From Candidatus Binatus sp. (GTDB lineage Bacteria > Desulfobacterota > Binatia > Binatales > Binataceae): DNA of 64,000 bases. The stretch is taken from NCBI RefSeq assembly GCF_030646925.1, contig NZ_JAUSKL010000038.1, positions 1 through 64,000 on the forward strand, given 5' to 3'. Under the pieces are notes generated by a model. That model saw only the letters and a program-made list of their open reading frames with translations, searched no databases and was not told where the DNA came from. Shown piece after piece: positions 42,839 to 52,321 of this stretch (positions are counted from its first letter, which is position 1; the number at the start of each line of letters is the position of its first letter). The translations under genes were made by a program, and so were the position numbers.

Positions 42839-43421
42839 CAGCCACAGGATGATACGTGGCCAGCACGGCGCCGCAAGCCTCGATCGCAGCGATTACGCCG
42901 TCAACGATACGTCCCGATTTCACCGTCGCAAGAAAATCGGCGACGATTTTGCTCCAGACGGTCTCGGGCGCCAGCGCGTGCGTCGCACGATCAGCAATGA
43001 TTTCGACGTAATGCTCGCCGAGCGACACGAACAGCAGAATCCGGCGTTGATGGGGATTGCCGCCGTCGTGCGCGGCAAATTCGCGGCGCGCGAGTTGTCG
43101 CGCGTGAGTCTGCTTGATCCGCTTCGACACCAGCATCATCCTGATCGGCATCCAGTCCAACAGCATCGTGAGCGCGATCAGAGTTATCAACTCGATCAGC
43201 ACCACGATGCGTGCACTAAGTGCCGGGCGCAGGATCGCGAGAACGCCGGCAACTGCGATCGCGCTTAGCGCGGCCGATAGTGGTGGATAAAGCGAATAGC
43301 GATCGCTGACGCGGGTGACGACCAGATCGAGATCGGCGGCGGTACTGCGTTCGACAGCTCCGATCGCGGCGTCGATGCGCGCGTATTCTTCAGGCGTGAA
43401 TCGACTCTGCACAATCACCAA
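42813..43421 (-). CDS. TPM domain membrane protein
   Basis: A 202-residue protein. The N-terminal half resembles the TPM_phosphatase fold: FTPEEYARIDAAIGAVERST and LDLVVTRVSDRYSLYPP. Two hydrophobic segments follow (about 50-66 and 70-88), then QRRILLFVSLGEHYVEIIAD, the second half of the TPM fold. The role is unknown. It overlaps the YgcG-like gene by 7 bases; such pairs of TPM genes next to lemA are common. Confidence 0.8.
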   Translation of the reverse strand: MVIVQSRFTPEEYARIDAAIGAVERSTAADLDLVVTRVSDRYSLYPPLSAALSAIAVAGVLAILRPALSARIVVLIELITLIALTMLLDWMPIRMMLVSKRIKQTHARQLARREFAAHDGGNPHQRRILLFVSLGEHYVEIIADRATHALAPETVWSKIVADFLATVKSGRIVDGVIAAIEACGAVLATYHPVADDDEGARR

Positions 43422-44200
43422 CTTCCCGAAGCGCCGCCGCCGCCGAATGAACCCCCGCCACCCGAGAATCCACCGCCGCCGCTGCCGCCTGAAAATCCGC
43501 CACCGCCGCCTCTCCAGGGGTCATTGCCGTATGAACGACCCATCCGTCGAACAACGCTGTTCCGATTTCCCAAGCGGCTCCGGATCATCAGCAAAATCAT
43601 CAAGATCACGGCGAGGATCGGGATCATTGAATTGAGATTGTTATCGTTCGAGACTCGCGGCGAGGTCGCTTCACTGCCGATCGAGGCGTCGCCGCCAAGC
43701 ACTTTCACGATCGATGCGGTCGCGGCGAGCACGCCAGCGTTGAAATCGCCGCGCTTAAAGTTGGGCACCACATCCTGCTCGATGATGGTGCGGCTGATCG
43801 CGTCGGTAAGAGTGCCTTCGAGTCCGTAGCCGACTTCGATGCGAACCTTGTGTTCGGCCGGCGCGACGATCAGCATCGCGCCAGTGTTCTTGCCTTTCTG
43901 GCCGATACCCCAATGACGACCGAGTTGATATCCGAAATCCTCGATCGGATAGCCTTGCAGCGTCGGCAGGGTGACGACGACGACTTGCTGGCCGGTCGTC
44001 TGCTCGTGATGCGCCAGCATTTCGGTGAGCTGGCTCGTAGTCGAAGGATCGAGGATGCCGGCATCATCCACGACGCGGCCGGTGAGTTCAGGAAACTTCG
44101 GCTCGGCGGCAAAACTCGGCGCTGCGAACAACATCAACAGCACGAGCATCGCGCACGATGCTCGCGTGCAATCGTCGATTCTGTCGCGGCGCTGGAGCAT
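43415..44200 (-). CDS. TPM domain (YgcG/TPM_phosphatase) protein
   Basis: A 261-residue protein with a signal peptide (LVLLMLFAAPSFAAEP). It carries an extracytoplasmic TPM domain (LTGRVVDDAGILDPST, QVVVVTLPTLQGYPIEDFG, VRIEVGYGLEGTLTD), one transmembrane helix near 200-216 (MIPILAVILMILLMIR) and a Gly/Ser/Phe-rich tail (GGGFSGGSGGG) typical of this family. The start touches the lemA stop at one base. Possibly involved in envelope maintenance; function uncertain. Confidence 0.88.
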   Translation of the reverse strand: MLQRRDRIDDCTRASCAMLVLLMLFAAPSFAAEPKFPELTGRVVDDAGILDPSTTSQLTEMLAHHEQTTGQQVVVVTLPTLQGYPIEDFGYQLGRHWGIGQKGKNTGAMLIVAPAEHKVRIEVGYGLEGTLTDAISRTIIEQDVVPNFKRGDFNAGVLAATASIVKVLGGDASIGSEATSPRVSNDNNLNSMIPILAVILMILLMIRSRLGNRNSVVRRMGRSYGNDPWRGGGGGFSGGSGGGGFSGGGGSFGGGGASGSW

Positions 44201-44802
44201 CAGAATTTGACCGTCGGCGCCTGCTTCGCCTGCTCGCTGATGCTGAACGTCTCGCGAACTTTCAGGCTCGGGTAAACGATCGACGCCACGATGCGCCCCG
44301 GAAACGTCCTCAGCTCGGTGTTGTACGCCTGCACCGCGAGGATGTAATCGCGGCGCGCCACTGCGATTCGATTCTCGGTGCCTTCGAGTTGCGATTGCAG
44401 CGCCAGAAAATTCTGGTCCGATTTCAGCGCAGGATAATTTTCCGTCACCACCAGCAGTCGTCCGAGCGCGCCGGTCAACGCGCCCTGGTTTTGCTCGAAC
44501 TCGTGGAACTTCTCCGGATTCGACAGGATATCCGGAGGCAGTTGCATCTGAGTCGCCTTCGCGCGCGCCTCAACTACTTGCGTCAGCACCTGCTGTTCCT
44601 GCTTTGCATAACCCTTCACCGTCTCGACCAGGTTCGGAATCAGATCTGCGCGGCGCTGGTACTGATTGAGAACTTCGCTCCACGCCGCCTTCACTTGCTC
44701 GTCGAAAGTCGGCAATCGGTTGATGCCGCATCCTTCGACGGCGAGCAGCGCGGCGATGCAAATCAGAAAGTAGGAGAGGGGCTTAAGTTGCCTCGATCGC
44801 AT
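44200..44802 (-). CDS. lemA: LemA family lipoprotein
   Basis: A 200-residue protein with a lipoprotein-like signal (LLAVEGCGINRLP). The LemA core holds VLNQYQRRADLIPNLVETVKGY and ENYPALKSDQNFLALQSQLEGTENRIAVARRDYI, and the ending is close to the family consensus (YNTELRTFPGRIVAS). LemA proteins are coiled membrane proteins of unknown function, often beside TPM proteins as here. Confidence 0.93.
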   Translation of the reverse strand: MRSRQLKPLSYFLICIAALLAVEGCGINRLPTFDEQVKAAWSEVLNQYQRRADLIPNLVETVKGYAKQEQQVLTQVVEARAKATQMQLPPDILSNPEKFHEFEQNQGALTGALGRLLVVTENYPALKSDQNFLALQSQLEGTENRIAVARRDYILAVQAYNTELRTFPGRIVASIVYPSLKVRETFSISEQAKQAPTVKF

Positions 44803-44917
44803 GCGGAAGTAGCCTCCTGGGTGACGCGTGGATCACCTGACCAAGAGACTATCACGCGCGGCAAATCGGCGGCCAAGTCGTATCGCGACGGTTCGGAAAT
44901 TTCGCGCGACTGTTTTT

Positions 44918-46393
44918 CTAATCGCGAAATACCGGCGGACGAACGAATCCGCCGAATTCCTTTTCCGCCAACTGCGCGAAGCGAAGCGTCGTGCGATCCT
45001 CGAGATACGGTCCCGCGATTTGCAAGCCGGTCGGCATCCCATCGACGATGCGGCCGGTCGGCACCGCCGTCGCCGGCAAGTTTGCAACCGTGATAAGCCC
45101 GGGCCATTGAAGGTTGTCGAGATAGGGGCGCGGCTTGCCATCGACGAGCAGCGTTCGCGTGAACTGCCCGCCTTCCTCGATGCTCGACGTGTCATGAGGA
45201 AACGCGACGGTCGGCATGATTGGGCATAGCAGGACGTCGTACTTTTCGAAGAAGGCGCGCCACGCGCGGCTGATATGCTCGCGCTTCTCGGCGTGGCGCG
45301 CGAACTCCTGGTAACTCAGTCGGCCGGCGCGTGCGAATCGTGCGGCATAGCTCCGATCGTCGGGCGCAAAGGTGTCTGGAATCGGCGGCATGCCAGCGGC
45401 CATCACGGCGATCAGGATGTTGAGATAGACGTCGTAGCTGTCGACGGGATCGATCTCCGGGCGCGCCTTGTCATCGACCTTCACGCCGGCGCGGCGAAGA
45501 TCGTTTGCATATTCCTCCATCGCCTGCAGGCAGCGCGCATCGATCGTGTAGTGCTTCGCGTCGGCCCACATCGCGACCCGGAAATCGCTGAGCTTCTCGT
45601 GGCGGCTCGCCGGAATTCTCAGCGACCACGCAGTTTGATCGAGTTCCGCCGGCGATGCGAGCAGGTCCATCGCCAATTCCAGATCGTAAGCGCTGCGCGC
45701 GAGCGGACCGCCGACGCCCAGTTCAAAGTCGCTCAGGGACCCCGGCGGCGGTGGAATGTGGCCGCGCATCGGCACGATTCCATAGCTCGGCTTGTGGCCG
45801 TACACGCCGTTGAAATGAGCAGGGCATCGAATCGAACCGCCGATATCGCTGCCCAATTCAAGCGGAGTAAAACCTGACGCCAGCGCGGCAGCCGCGCCAC
45901 CGGACGATCCACCGACCGTGCGCTCGACGTTCCACGGATTTCGCGTCAGCCCAAACAGCGCGTTGTAGGACTGATGATCGGCGGCGCCGGTCGGGAGGTT
46001 GGTCTTGCCGAAGAAAATCGCGCCGGCGGAACGGAAGCGCGCAATCGCGTCGGCATCGCGGGCCGGCCGATGATTCGCGAGCGCATCGATTCCGCACGTC
46101 GCCGGCATCCCCACGACTTCCCACGAATCCTTGATCGTCAATGGCAGCCCGTGCAGCGCGCCCGACGCATGACCTCTCGCCCGCTCCTCATCCGCGCGCC
46201 GTGCAGCGTGCCGCGCATTGTCGGCGTCGAGCGCGATCACGGCATTCAGGTTGTCGTTGTGAGCCTTGACGCGCGCAAGCTGAAGATCGAGCAGTTCGAG
46301 CGAGCTCAATTCCCGCGCCTTGAGCATCGCGATCAGATCGGTCGCCGATTTGAATTGGATGGGCATTGATTTCGATTCGGCTTGCCTGGTCAT
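44918..46393 (-). CDS. Amidase (amidase signature family)
   Basis: A 491-residue enzyme with the Ser-cis-Ser-Lys triad: Lys in LPLTIKDSWEV, Ser in TVGGSSGGAAAALASG, and Ser in GSDIGGSIRCPAHF. It hydrolyses an amide or a related ester, substrate unknown. I start at ATG 46393 because homology-like sequence (IQFKSATDLIAMLKARELSS) begins shortly after; the frame is open to 46519. It is divergent from the permease gene with about 170 bases between. Confidence 0.9.
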   Translation of the reverse strand: MTRQAESKSMPIQFKSATDLIAMLKARELSSLELLDLQLARVKAHNDNLNAVIALDADNARHAARRADEERARGHASGALHGLPLTIKDSWEVVGMPATCGIDALANHRPARDADAIARFRSAGAIFFGKTNLPTGAADHQSYNALFGLTRNPWNVERTVGGSSGGAAAALASGFTPLELGSDIGGSIRCPAHFNGVYGHKPSYGIVPMRGHIPPPPGSLSDFELGVGGPLARSAYDLELAMDLLASPAELDQTAWSLRIPASRHEKLSDFRVAMWADAKHYTIDARCLQAMEEYANDLRRAGVKVDDKARPEIDPVDSYDVYLNILIAVMAAGMPPIPDTFAPDDRSYAARFARAGRLSYQEFARHAEKREHISRAWRAFFEKYDVLLCPIMPTVAFPHDTSSIEEGGQFTRTLLVDGKPRPYLDNLQWPGLITVANLPATAVPTGRIVDGMPTGLQIAGPYLEDRTTLRFAQLAEKEFGGFVRPPVFRD

Positions 46394-46563
46394 AAGGTCC
46401 CTCGATGCTGCGTTCCTTGTATCCTGAGCGAATTGACTCGTTCGGTCTTCGCGACATATCGCCTGCGGCCCCGCAACGCAACCAGCAAGGGGCATCCCGT
46501 CCGATGCGAGCGGGTTCATTCCGCTCGATGCTTCCGCTATAGGCTTGAATCGGAGCGGTTCAA

Positions 46564-47715
46564 ATGGTCGCGAAGCTGGTACCGCTGGTACTGCGAAATC
46601 TTGGGCGGAATAGGCGCCGCACTCTCCTGACGATCCTGTCGATCGGAGTGTCGATTTTTGTGTTTGCGGCGCTCGCCAGCCTGCCGATGCTGGTCGATCA
46701 GATCCTGCGCGATCGCGCCAACTCGCTCCGCGTCATTACGCACAGCAAGGTCAGCGTGATGTACCAGTTGCCGGTCGCATACCTGCATCAAGTAAAATCC
46801 GTTCCGCATGTCGAGGCCGTTTCTGCTTACACGCTCTTCCTTGCCACCTACCGCGATCCAAGCGTGCAACTGCCGGCTATCGCAGTGACTCCCGAGAATT
46901 TTCGGCAAATCTGGCCGGACTGGGGCCTCAGCGAAGCTACTGAACAGAAGTTCCTCGAGTCGCGTTCCGCCTGCATGGTCACGCGCGCGCTGATGCGCCA
47001 GTACGGCTGGAAGATCGGCGACAACGTAATTCTGCACGGCACCATGTATCCGATCGACCTGCAAATAAAAATCGTCGGCGAAGTCGGCGATCGCGCGCCG
47101 GGCGTCGTGATCATTTTTCGCAGCGACTATCTCGACGAACTGATAGGACGCCCGGGCAAGGTCAACATCATCTGGTCGAAGATCGATAGTTCGCATTCGA
47201 CGCAGCAGGTGATGGCGGATATCGATCGGATGTTCGCGAATTCGGCCGATGAAACTCAAACCGAGACCGAAACTGCGATGGTCAAGAACCGCGTTGGCGA
47301 AATGAGTCTGATGATCAACGGGGCGAAGGCGCTGGCCGCGATCGTCATTTTCGCGATCGCGCTGGTCGCCGCCAATACGGCTGCGATGGCGGTGCGCGAG
47401 CGGCGCGGCGAAATCGCGGTGATGCGCGCGATTGGTTTCTCCCGCGATTCGATCGTCGTCGCGATCCTGGGCGAGGGCGTCGCGATCGGGATACTCGGCG
47501 GACTGGTTGGATGCGCGATGGCGCGGGCGGGATTCGTCGCACTGCCGTATCTCGCGGCAGAACTCGGCCCGATTGCGCTGCAGCTCAAGATGTCGGCGCG
47601 GGTGCTGATCAGCAGCTTCGCGGTGGCTACGATCATCGGCGCGGCCAGTTCGCTGGTGCCGGCTTTCACCGCGACTCGCGGCAGCGTCGCGCGCTCGCTA
47701 CGCCCGGTCGGTTGA
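46564..47715 (+). CDS. ABC transporter permease (FtsX/MacB-like)
   Basis: A 383-residue protein. RNLGRNRRRTLLTILSIGVSI holds an N-terminal span, a soluble extracytoplasmic domain follows, and a C-terminal set of three helices starts at AAIVIFAIALVAANTAAMAV with the family motif VRERRGEIAVMRAIGFSRDSI. No ATPase gene is adjacent. It may transport lipids or peptides or act as a mechanical coupler; the substrate is not known. Confidence 0.85.
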   Translation: MVAKLVPLVLRNLGRNRRRTLLTILSIGVSIFVFAALASLPMLVDQILRDRANSLRVITHSKVSVMYQLPVAYLHQVKSVPHVEAVSAYTLFLATYRDPSVQLPAIAVTPENFRQIWPDWGLSEATEQKFLESRSACMVTRALMRQYGWKIGDNVILHGTMYPIDLQIKIVGEVGDRAPGVVIIFRSDYLDELIGRPGKVNIIWSKIDSSHSTQQVMADIDRMFANSADETQTETETAMVKNRVGEMSLMINGAKALAAIVIFAIALVAANTAAMAVRERRGEIAVMRAIGFSRDSIVVAILGEGVAIGILGGLVGCAMARAGFVALPYLAAELGPIALQLKMSARVLISSFAVATIIGAASSLVPAFTATRGSVARSLRPVG

Positions 47716-47803
47716 GCGGGCTCGCGACTATTGCGCTGTCGCAGCGGCAGGTGAGTGCGATAAGATTCGCGCGTCGAAAACGTCAGGCATTAGCGAGGCA
47801 TCT

Positions 47804-49069
47804 ATGACAGCTCGGGAAAGGCGGGGATGGATCATCGTCGGCGCGATTTTCGTCACGATGTTTTTCATCTGGGGCGCGATCAATTCCGGCGCGGTGTTCT
47901 TCGTGCCCGTGCTCAAACACTTCGGATGGACGCGCGCGAAGTTGTCCGTGGCGCTGTCGATCGGATGGGTGACCGGCGGCGCGGCGGGCCCGTTCATCGG
48001 ATGGCTCGCCGACCGAATCGATCCCAAAAAGATGATGGTCACCGGCGCCACGATTACCGGCCTGCTATGGCTCGCGCTCAGCCGCGCGAACAGTTTCGGA
48101 GAATTCCTCGTAATCAACGGCCTGTTTGGAATTTGCGTCGGCGCTTCGACCTCCATTCCGGTTTCGCTGTTGATTGCGAACTGGTTCGAGCATCGGCGCG
48201 GCCTTGCGATGGGTATCGCGTTTTCCGGCAGCACGCTCGGCGGCGCAGTCATGACGATCGTCGCAAGCCACGCAATCGTAACGAGCGGCTGGCGCGTCGG
48301 TTATGTGACGTTGGCATTGCCGATCCTGCTGATAGTGGTCCCGTTGATCGTGTTTTTTGTCCGCAATCGAAACTCGACCGAAGGGCGCGAGTCGGCCGAC
48401 GCCGCCAGCGCGGTGCCGGGCGTTCAGGTCGATAGCGCGTCGTACGAACTGCCCGGATTGGAGCTATCGCAGGCGACCAGGACTCGATCGTTCTGGCTGA
48501 TCTGCGCGGCGCAGTTTTTTGCCGGCTCGTCACTTGGCCTGGGGCCTCACTTCGTCGCCTATCTGACCGGCGTTGGCTATAGCCCGACCTTCTCGGCGAC
48601 GGTGGTGAGCATCTACTTGCTGATGACTACTGCCGGGATGCTGCTAGGCGGTCCGCTCGCCGATCGCTTCACCTCGAGGATAGCGTTAACGAGCACCTAC
48701 ACGCTCGCATCGCTAGGAACGGCTGCACTGCTGGCGGCGGCGCATCCTATCGCGCTGGCGGTAAGCGTTCTTGGTGCGGGCTTTGCCGGGGGCGCGCTAG
48801 CAGTGCAGACGCCGCTAGTCATGATCGAATCACTGGGAGTCAGGCGGCTTGGCTCGGTGCTGGGTGTCACCGGAATCTTCTACACCATCGGCGCCGCGAT
48901 AAGCCCAATCGCGACCGGTCGCATCTTCGATGTGACCGGCAGCTATAGTATGGCGATTGGGTCCTTCGTGGTGTTCCTGATGGTATGCGCGTTCGCGATA
49001 TTCCGATGCCGTCCGCTTGGTCACGAGCAGTTACTTTTCGAGACCCCCGCGCCGTCGCGCGCGGCTTAG
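47804..49069 (+). CDS. MFS transporter (monocarboxylate/oxalate-formate-antiporter-like)
   Basis: A 421-residue protein with 12 hydrophobic segments. The central region holds the typical loop GWLADRIDPKKMMVTG (Asp and basic residues of MFS motif A) and GIAFSGSTLGG. The second half repeats the pattern, GPLADRFTSRIALTS. The start WIIVGAIFVTMFFIWGA resembles the oxalate/formate antiporter family. Substrate not known, perhaps an organic acid. It is convergent with the thaumatin-like gene with an 11-base gap. Confidence 0.88.
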   Translation: MTARERRGWIIVGAIFVTMFFIWGAINSGAVFFVPVLKHFGWTRAKLSVALSIGWVTGGAAGPFIGWLADRIDPKKMMVTGATITGLLWLALSRANSFGEFLVINGLFGICVGASTSIPVSLLIANWFEHRRGLAMGIAFSGSTLGGAVMTIVASHAIVTSGWRVGYVTLALPILLIVVPLIVFFVRNRNSTEGRESADAASAVPGVQVDSASYELPGLELSQATRTRSFWLICAAQFFAGSSLGLGPHFVAYLTGVGYSPTFSATVVSIYLLMTTAGMLLGGPLADRFTSRIALTSTYTLASLGTAALLAAAHPIALAVSVLGAGFAGGALAVQTPLVMIESLGVRRLGSVLGVTGIFYTIGAAISPIATGRIFDVTGSYSMAIGSFVVFLMVCAFAIFRCRPLGHEQLLFETPAPSRAA

Positions 49070-49080
49070 CGACCAGGCAA

Positions 49081-51096
49081 TCACAATCCCTTGCCGCCGT
49101 TTCCGCAGAAAGAGACGGTGTAGTTCACCAGTAGGTTCGTGGTGTTCGTGCAGCTCCAATCGCTCGAGGTATCGTCGAACTGGTACGAATAGGCGCTCGG
49201 GCAGGCAGCCTTGAAGATCGAAATGTAATTGTTGCTGCCGGTCTTGATTTGATTATTGGCGTTGGTCCAGTTTTGGTTCACGGCCCCGCAGACGCCGGTA
49301 TAAACCGAGTTGACCTGGCAGATGCATTGTCCCCCGGTGCACGCCAGCCCCTGTTTGTTCAAGCAATTCGTGCTGGCGGTACAGTCGGAGTTACTCGAGC
49401 AGGATTTCACGTCGTTGCAGACGCATCCCTCGGGATCGCTTGCGCCCGAGCATTCGGTGACGGCTTGCGCCTGGACGGCGCCGCTCGCCGGAAATTTGCG
49501 AACGGTCTTTTCGAGGCAATACTGGCCGGTGGCGCATCCGCTGTCGGAAGTGCAGGTGGTTGCAGTCGCCGTGAAGTTGTCAGCGTTCCAAACTAACTCT
49601 CCGAAGGCGGCGTTACCTGTGGCTGTCGCGGTTATAGGAGGTACGCAGAAGGTTAGCTGTGCGCCTGAGCCGTCATTGGTAAGCGTGCCGCACTTATAGC
49701 CGGGAAACGGAAAAATAAAGCTTGCCGACGGGCACACCTTGCCATCATCGGCTGTGCTGGTGCATGCGCCGTTCTGCGGGATGGTTCCGTTGCCAGGGAC
49801 GCAGACTCCGGCGCCGGCTGGAAAAGTGATCTTGCTTGCGGCGGTGAAGGTCGGATTGAAGATGCACTTGGTGCCGGGCGCGCAATCGTCGGCGGAAAAG
49901 CAGATTGGCGTGCCGGCATTCGCCGATACTAAATTGATCGGATTGCCGAATGGATCGCGTTCCGTGGTCAGCTTGTTCGCGCATAGGAAGAAAGAATTGT
50001 TCTGTGCGCTGCAGGTAGGCGTACCAGCTCCAGCTCCCGCGCAGTAGTCATCGGGCGAATCGCAGGCGGTTACACAATGACCGCCGGAACATGGCGCCTT
50101 ACGGGGGCAATCGCTCGCGGCGGTGCAGCTAAGACTCGAGTCAGTAACCCTCAGCACCGCGGGGCAGGTCGTCAGCAAAGGATCGGGCGCCGTTTGAGAG
50201 TAACTGCAAGCGCCGGTCTGGCAGGTGGAAGTCGTGGTGCGCCAGGCCAGCTTATAGGGCGAAGTGGAAGTCGAAGGGTCTGGCACGTTGCCGCCGAGCA
50301 CTGTCGAAAATTTCGGCACTACGGTTCCGCTATTAGCTGTGGTCGCGCTGCCGGTGGCGTCATTGAACAACCACTCGAAGGAGCCCGCTGAGGCGGTGAT
50401 TACCGATTGCTTCAAGCCGCCTTGCCCGTTGTGATAAGGGCTGCTGGGTTTCCAGCCAAGAGTGTCAGTCGGTGGCACCGCCTGCACGGTAAGCGGCACA
50501 TTATATCCACTGACGAGACTTACATCGTAGTTATCCTGACCGCTCAGACCCGCCAGACTCATCTCAAATAGTGTCGCGCGATTGGCAGTACCGACGCCGA
50601 AGCAGTCCAGTTTCCCACCGCAGTCGCCGGTGTCGCAGCTAAGGTTCGCGCCCGACCCGGTACAGCCGGTGCGTCCCCAAATCCGGGCGCTAGGATACGC
50701 GGCTGGTACCAGCAGCGAAGTCTCGGTCGCGCAATGAAACTTGCCAGTCGCACCCGCAACACAAGCGGCGCCGTAGCAATTTGTCGTGTTGCTAGCCGCC
50801 GCGGCGGGACAGCTACACTGGCTGTTTACGCATTTCGAACCGGATCCCGGACACGGATTGGCCGAGGCGGCGTTGCATGATGGGGCCAGTTCCCATCCAT
50901 GGGCGGGCGTCACGTCCTGGACTTTGCTGAAAGCGGCGATCCAGATTGGTTGCGGGCAGTTATTGGCAAAATTGATCTCGTGGGTAGTCGGCGCCGCTGC
51001 GAGCGCATCGCGACTATTCGATGACAGGCTTGATATCAAGAGCAGGGCGACGATCATGATTGCGCATTGGCTGAAGTAGCGAATAAGACGATTCAT
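49081..51096 (-). CDS. Giant thaumatin-family secreted protein with cysteine-rich insertions
   Basis: A 671-residue protein with a signal peptide (about 1-35). Residues 40-75 and 135-205 are thaumatin-like: INFANNCPQPIWIAAF and ARIWGRTGC, DTGDCGGKLDCFG and ISLVSGYNVPL-type sequence (DVSLVSGYNVPL). The fold is completed only near the C-terminus, at 624-664: FKAACPSAYSYQFDDTSSDW. Between them lies a long insertion rich in Cys, with repeats such as CTSDSGCATGQYC, CFSADDCAPGTKC and CSSNSDCTASTNC. Family members are about 210-250 residues, so about 400 extra residues are inserted. Function unknown; plant relatives bind glucans. Confidence 0.82.
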   Translation of the reverse strand: MNRLIRYFSQCAIMIVALLLISSLSSNSRDALAAAPTTHEINFANNCPQPIWIAAFSKVQDVTPAHGWELAPSCNAASANPCPGSGSKCVNSQCSCPAAAASNTTNCYGAACVAGATGKFHCATETSLLVPAAYPSARIWGRTGCTGSGANLSCDTGDCGGKLDCFGVGTANRATLFEMSLAGLSGQDNYDVSLVSGYNVPLTVQAVPPTDTLGWKPSSPYHNGQGGLKQSVITASAGSFEWLFNDATGSATTANSGTVVPKFSTVLGGNVPDPSTSTSPYKLAWRTTTSTCQTGACSYSQTAPDPLLTTCPAVLRVTDSSLSCTAASDCPRKAPCSGGHCVTACDSPDDYCAGAGAGTPTCSAQNNSFFLCANKLTTERDPFGNPINLVSANAGTPICFSADDCAPGTKCIFNPTFTAASKITFPAGAGVCVPGNGTIPQNGACTSTADDGKVCPSASFIFPFPGYKCGTLTNDGSGAQLTFCVPPITATATGNAAFGELVWNADNFTATATTCTSDSGCATGQYCLEKTVRKFPASGAVQAQAVTECSGASDPEGCVCNDVKSCSSNSDCTASTNCLNKQGLACTGGQCICQVNSVYTGVCGAVNQNWTNANNQIKTGSNNYISIFKAACPSAYSYQFDDTSSDWSCTNTTNLLVNYTVSFCGNGGKGL

Positions 51097-51114
51097 CGAG
51101 GGTCCTTCTTGTGG

Positions 51115-52110
51115 CTACAGCTTAAGAGCGATGCCAAATGGGAGGTCGAGAGCAGTCGCGGAACCCGCAAGAACCGCGACCGGGGCGACGTCGCCGCTTG
51201 CACCCGAAGTAAAAGTAAGGATGCTGTTGTTGAGGCTGCTCGAGACGAGCAGATTGCCTTTGCGATCGATAGCGAGGCCGCCCGGTCCATCGATTCCAGT
51301 TGCGGTGCCGCTGATTATTGCGCTCGGTGGAACATCGCCGTTCGAGTTGGGCGGGTAGATGGTGATGCTGTCGCCCTCAAAATTCGCGACGTACAAATTG
51401 CCGGACGCGTCGAAGGCAAGGGCGTCGGGCGACTTAAGGCTCGTGCTGAGGCCATAGATGCGAGCGATGAAGGCCGCATTGCCGTTTGCGCCGGGTGCAT
51501 ACTCGGTAATCGAGTTAGCCGCGGTGTTTGCGACAAAGAGGTCGCCGGCCTGATCGAGCGCGACGTCTTCGGGCATCCTCAATCCAGTTGCAGGTCCGTT
51601 GATCGAGAGAATCGGCTCCGCGTCGCCGTTGCTGCCGGCTGGATACACGCAAATCGTGTTACCGCCGGCGTTCGCGACGTAGATCTGCCCCGCAGAGTCA
51701 ACGATCACACCTTCGGGGTTTTGCAAGCGCGTGTTATCGCCAACGATCGTTCGAGTCGGAGCCGTATCGCCGAAGCTCTTGGCGGCGAACACCGCGATGC
51801 TGCCATTGGAGTTCTCGGTCGGGGGATTTGTCTGATCGTTGGCGACGTACACCGCCCCGGCCGAATCCACATAGACGTCCTGGGGATTGTCGAGCGTGGT
51901 GTTCGACCCGGTCAGCGTTTTGCGCGGCTTCGCATCGCCGCTCGACTTCGACCGATAGAATGTCACTGTGCTGCTGTTGCCGTTAGGCGCGATCAGACTC
52001 TGCGATGACGACGATACCGGGCCTGCGCCGCCCCCGTCGTTGCCGCATCCCGCGCTCGCGAGCAGGACTGCCGAGAACAGCCAGAGCGCCACCTTCGATT
52101 GTTTGCTCAA
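51115..52110 (-). CDS. NHL-repeat beta-propeller lipoprotein
   Basis: A 331-residue lipoprotein (lipobox LLASAGCGN) with a low-complexity Ser/Gly stretch, then about six repeats of 46-55 residues with the pattern LxxPxxVxxDxxGxxYVAN, for example NPEGVIVDSAGQIYVANAGG and MPEDVALDQAGDLFVANTAA. This is an NHL/SMP-30-like beta-propeller, probably extracytoplasmic and possibly protein- or glycan-binding. It lies just upstream of the thaumatin-like gene (18 bases), suggesting a joint function. Confidence 0.85.
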   Translation of the reverse strand: MSKQSKVALWLFSAVLLASAGCGNDGGGAGPVSSSSQSLIAPNGNSSTVTFYRSKSSGDAKPRKTLTGSNTTLDNPQDVYVDSAGAVYVANDQTNPPTENSNGSIAVFAAKSFGDTAPTRTIVGDNTRLQNPEGVIVDSAGQIYVANAGGNTICVYPAGSNGDAEPILSINGPATGLRMPEDVALDQAGDLFVANTAANSITEYAPGANGNAAFIARIYGLSTSLKSPDALAFDASGNLYVANFEGDSITIYPPNSNGDVPPSAIISGTATGIDGPGGLAIDRKGNLLVSSSLNNSILTFTSGASGDVAPVAVLAGSATALDLPFGIALKL

Positions 52111-52248
52111 GGATTCCCCCGTCGCACTTTAATAGAACACGCCGCAACGCCACGCCCAACAGCATCTAACCACGCATAGGCTTCGATCGGCGAGGGAATT
52201 CTACACATGAGTTCGCTGGAAAAAAAGCGCGAGTCGCGTTTATCGACC

Positions 52249-52286
52249 AAAAGAAAACGGCGACGGAGCTTCGATCTCCCCCGCCG
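52249..52286 (-). terminator. Intrinsic terminator downstream of the thiolase gene
   Basis: On the minus strand a stem of about 10 bp with one mismatch and one wobble (arms GGCGGGGGAG and CTCCGTCGCC, loop of seven) is followed by TTTTCTTTT. It lies 36 bases beyond the thiolase stop and so probably ends that catabolic transcript. It also lies in the gap upstream of the NHL-lipoprotein gene, separating the two operons. Confidence 0.72.
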
Positions 52287-52321
52287 CTATCGCTTTGCGA
52301 AATTCCAGTACGATCGACGCG

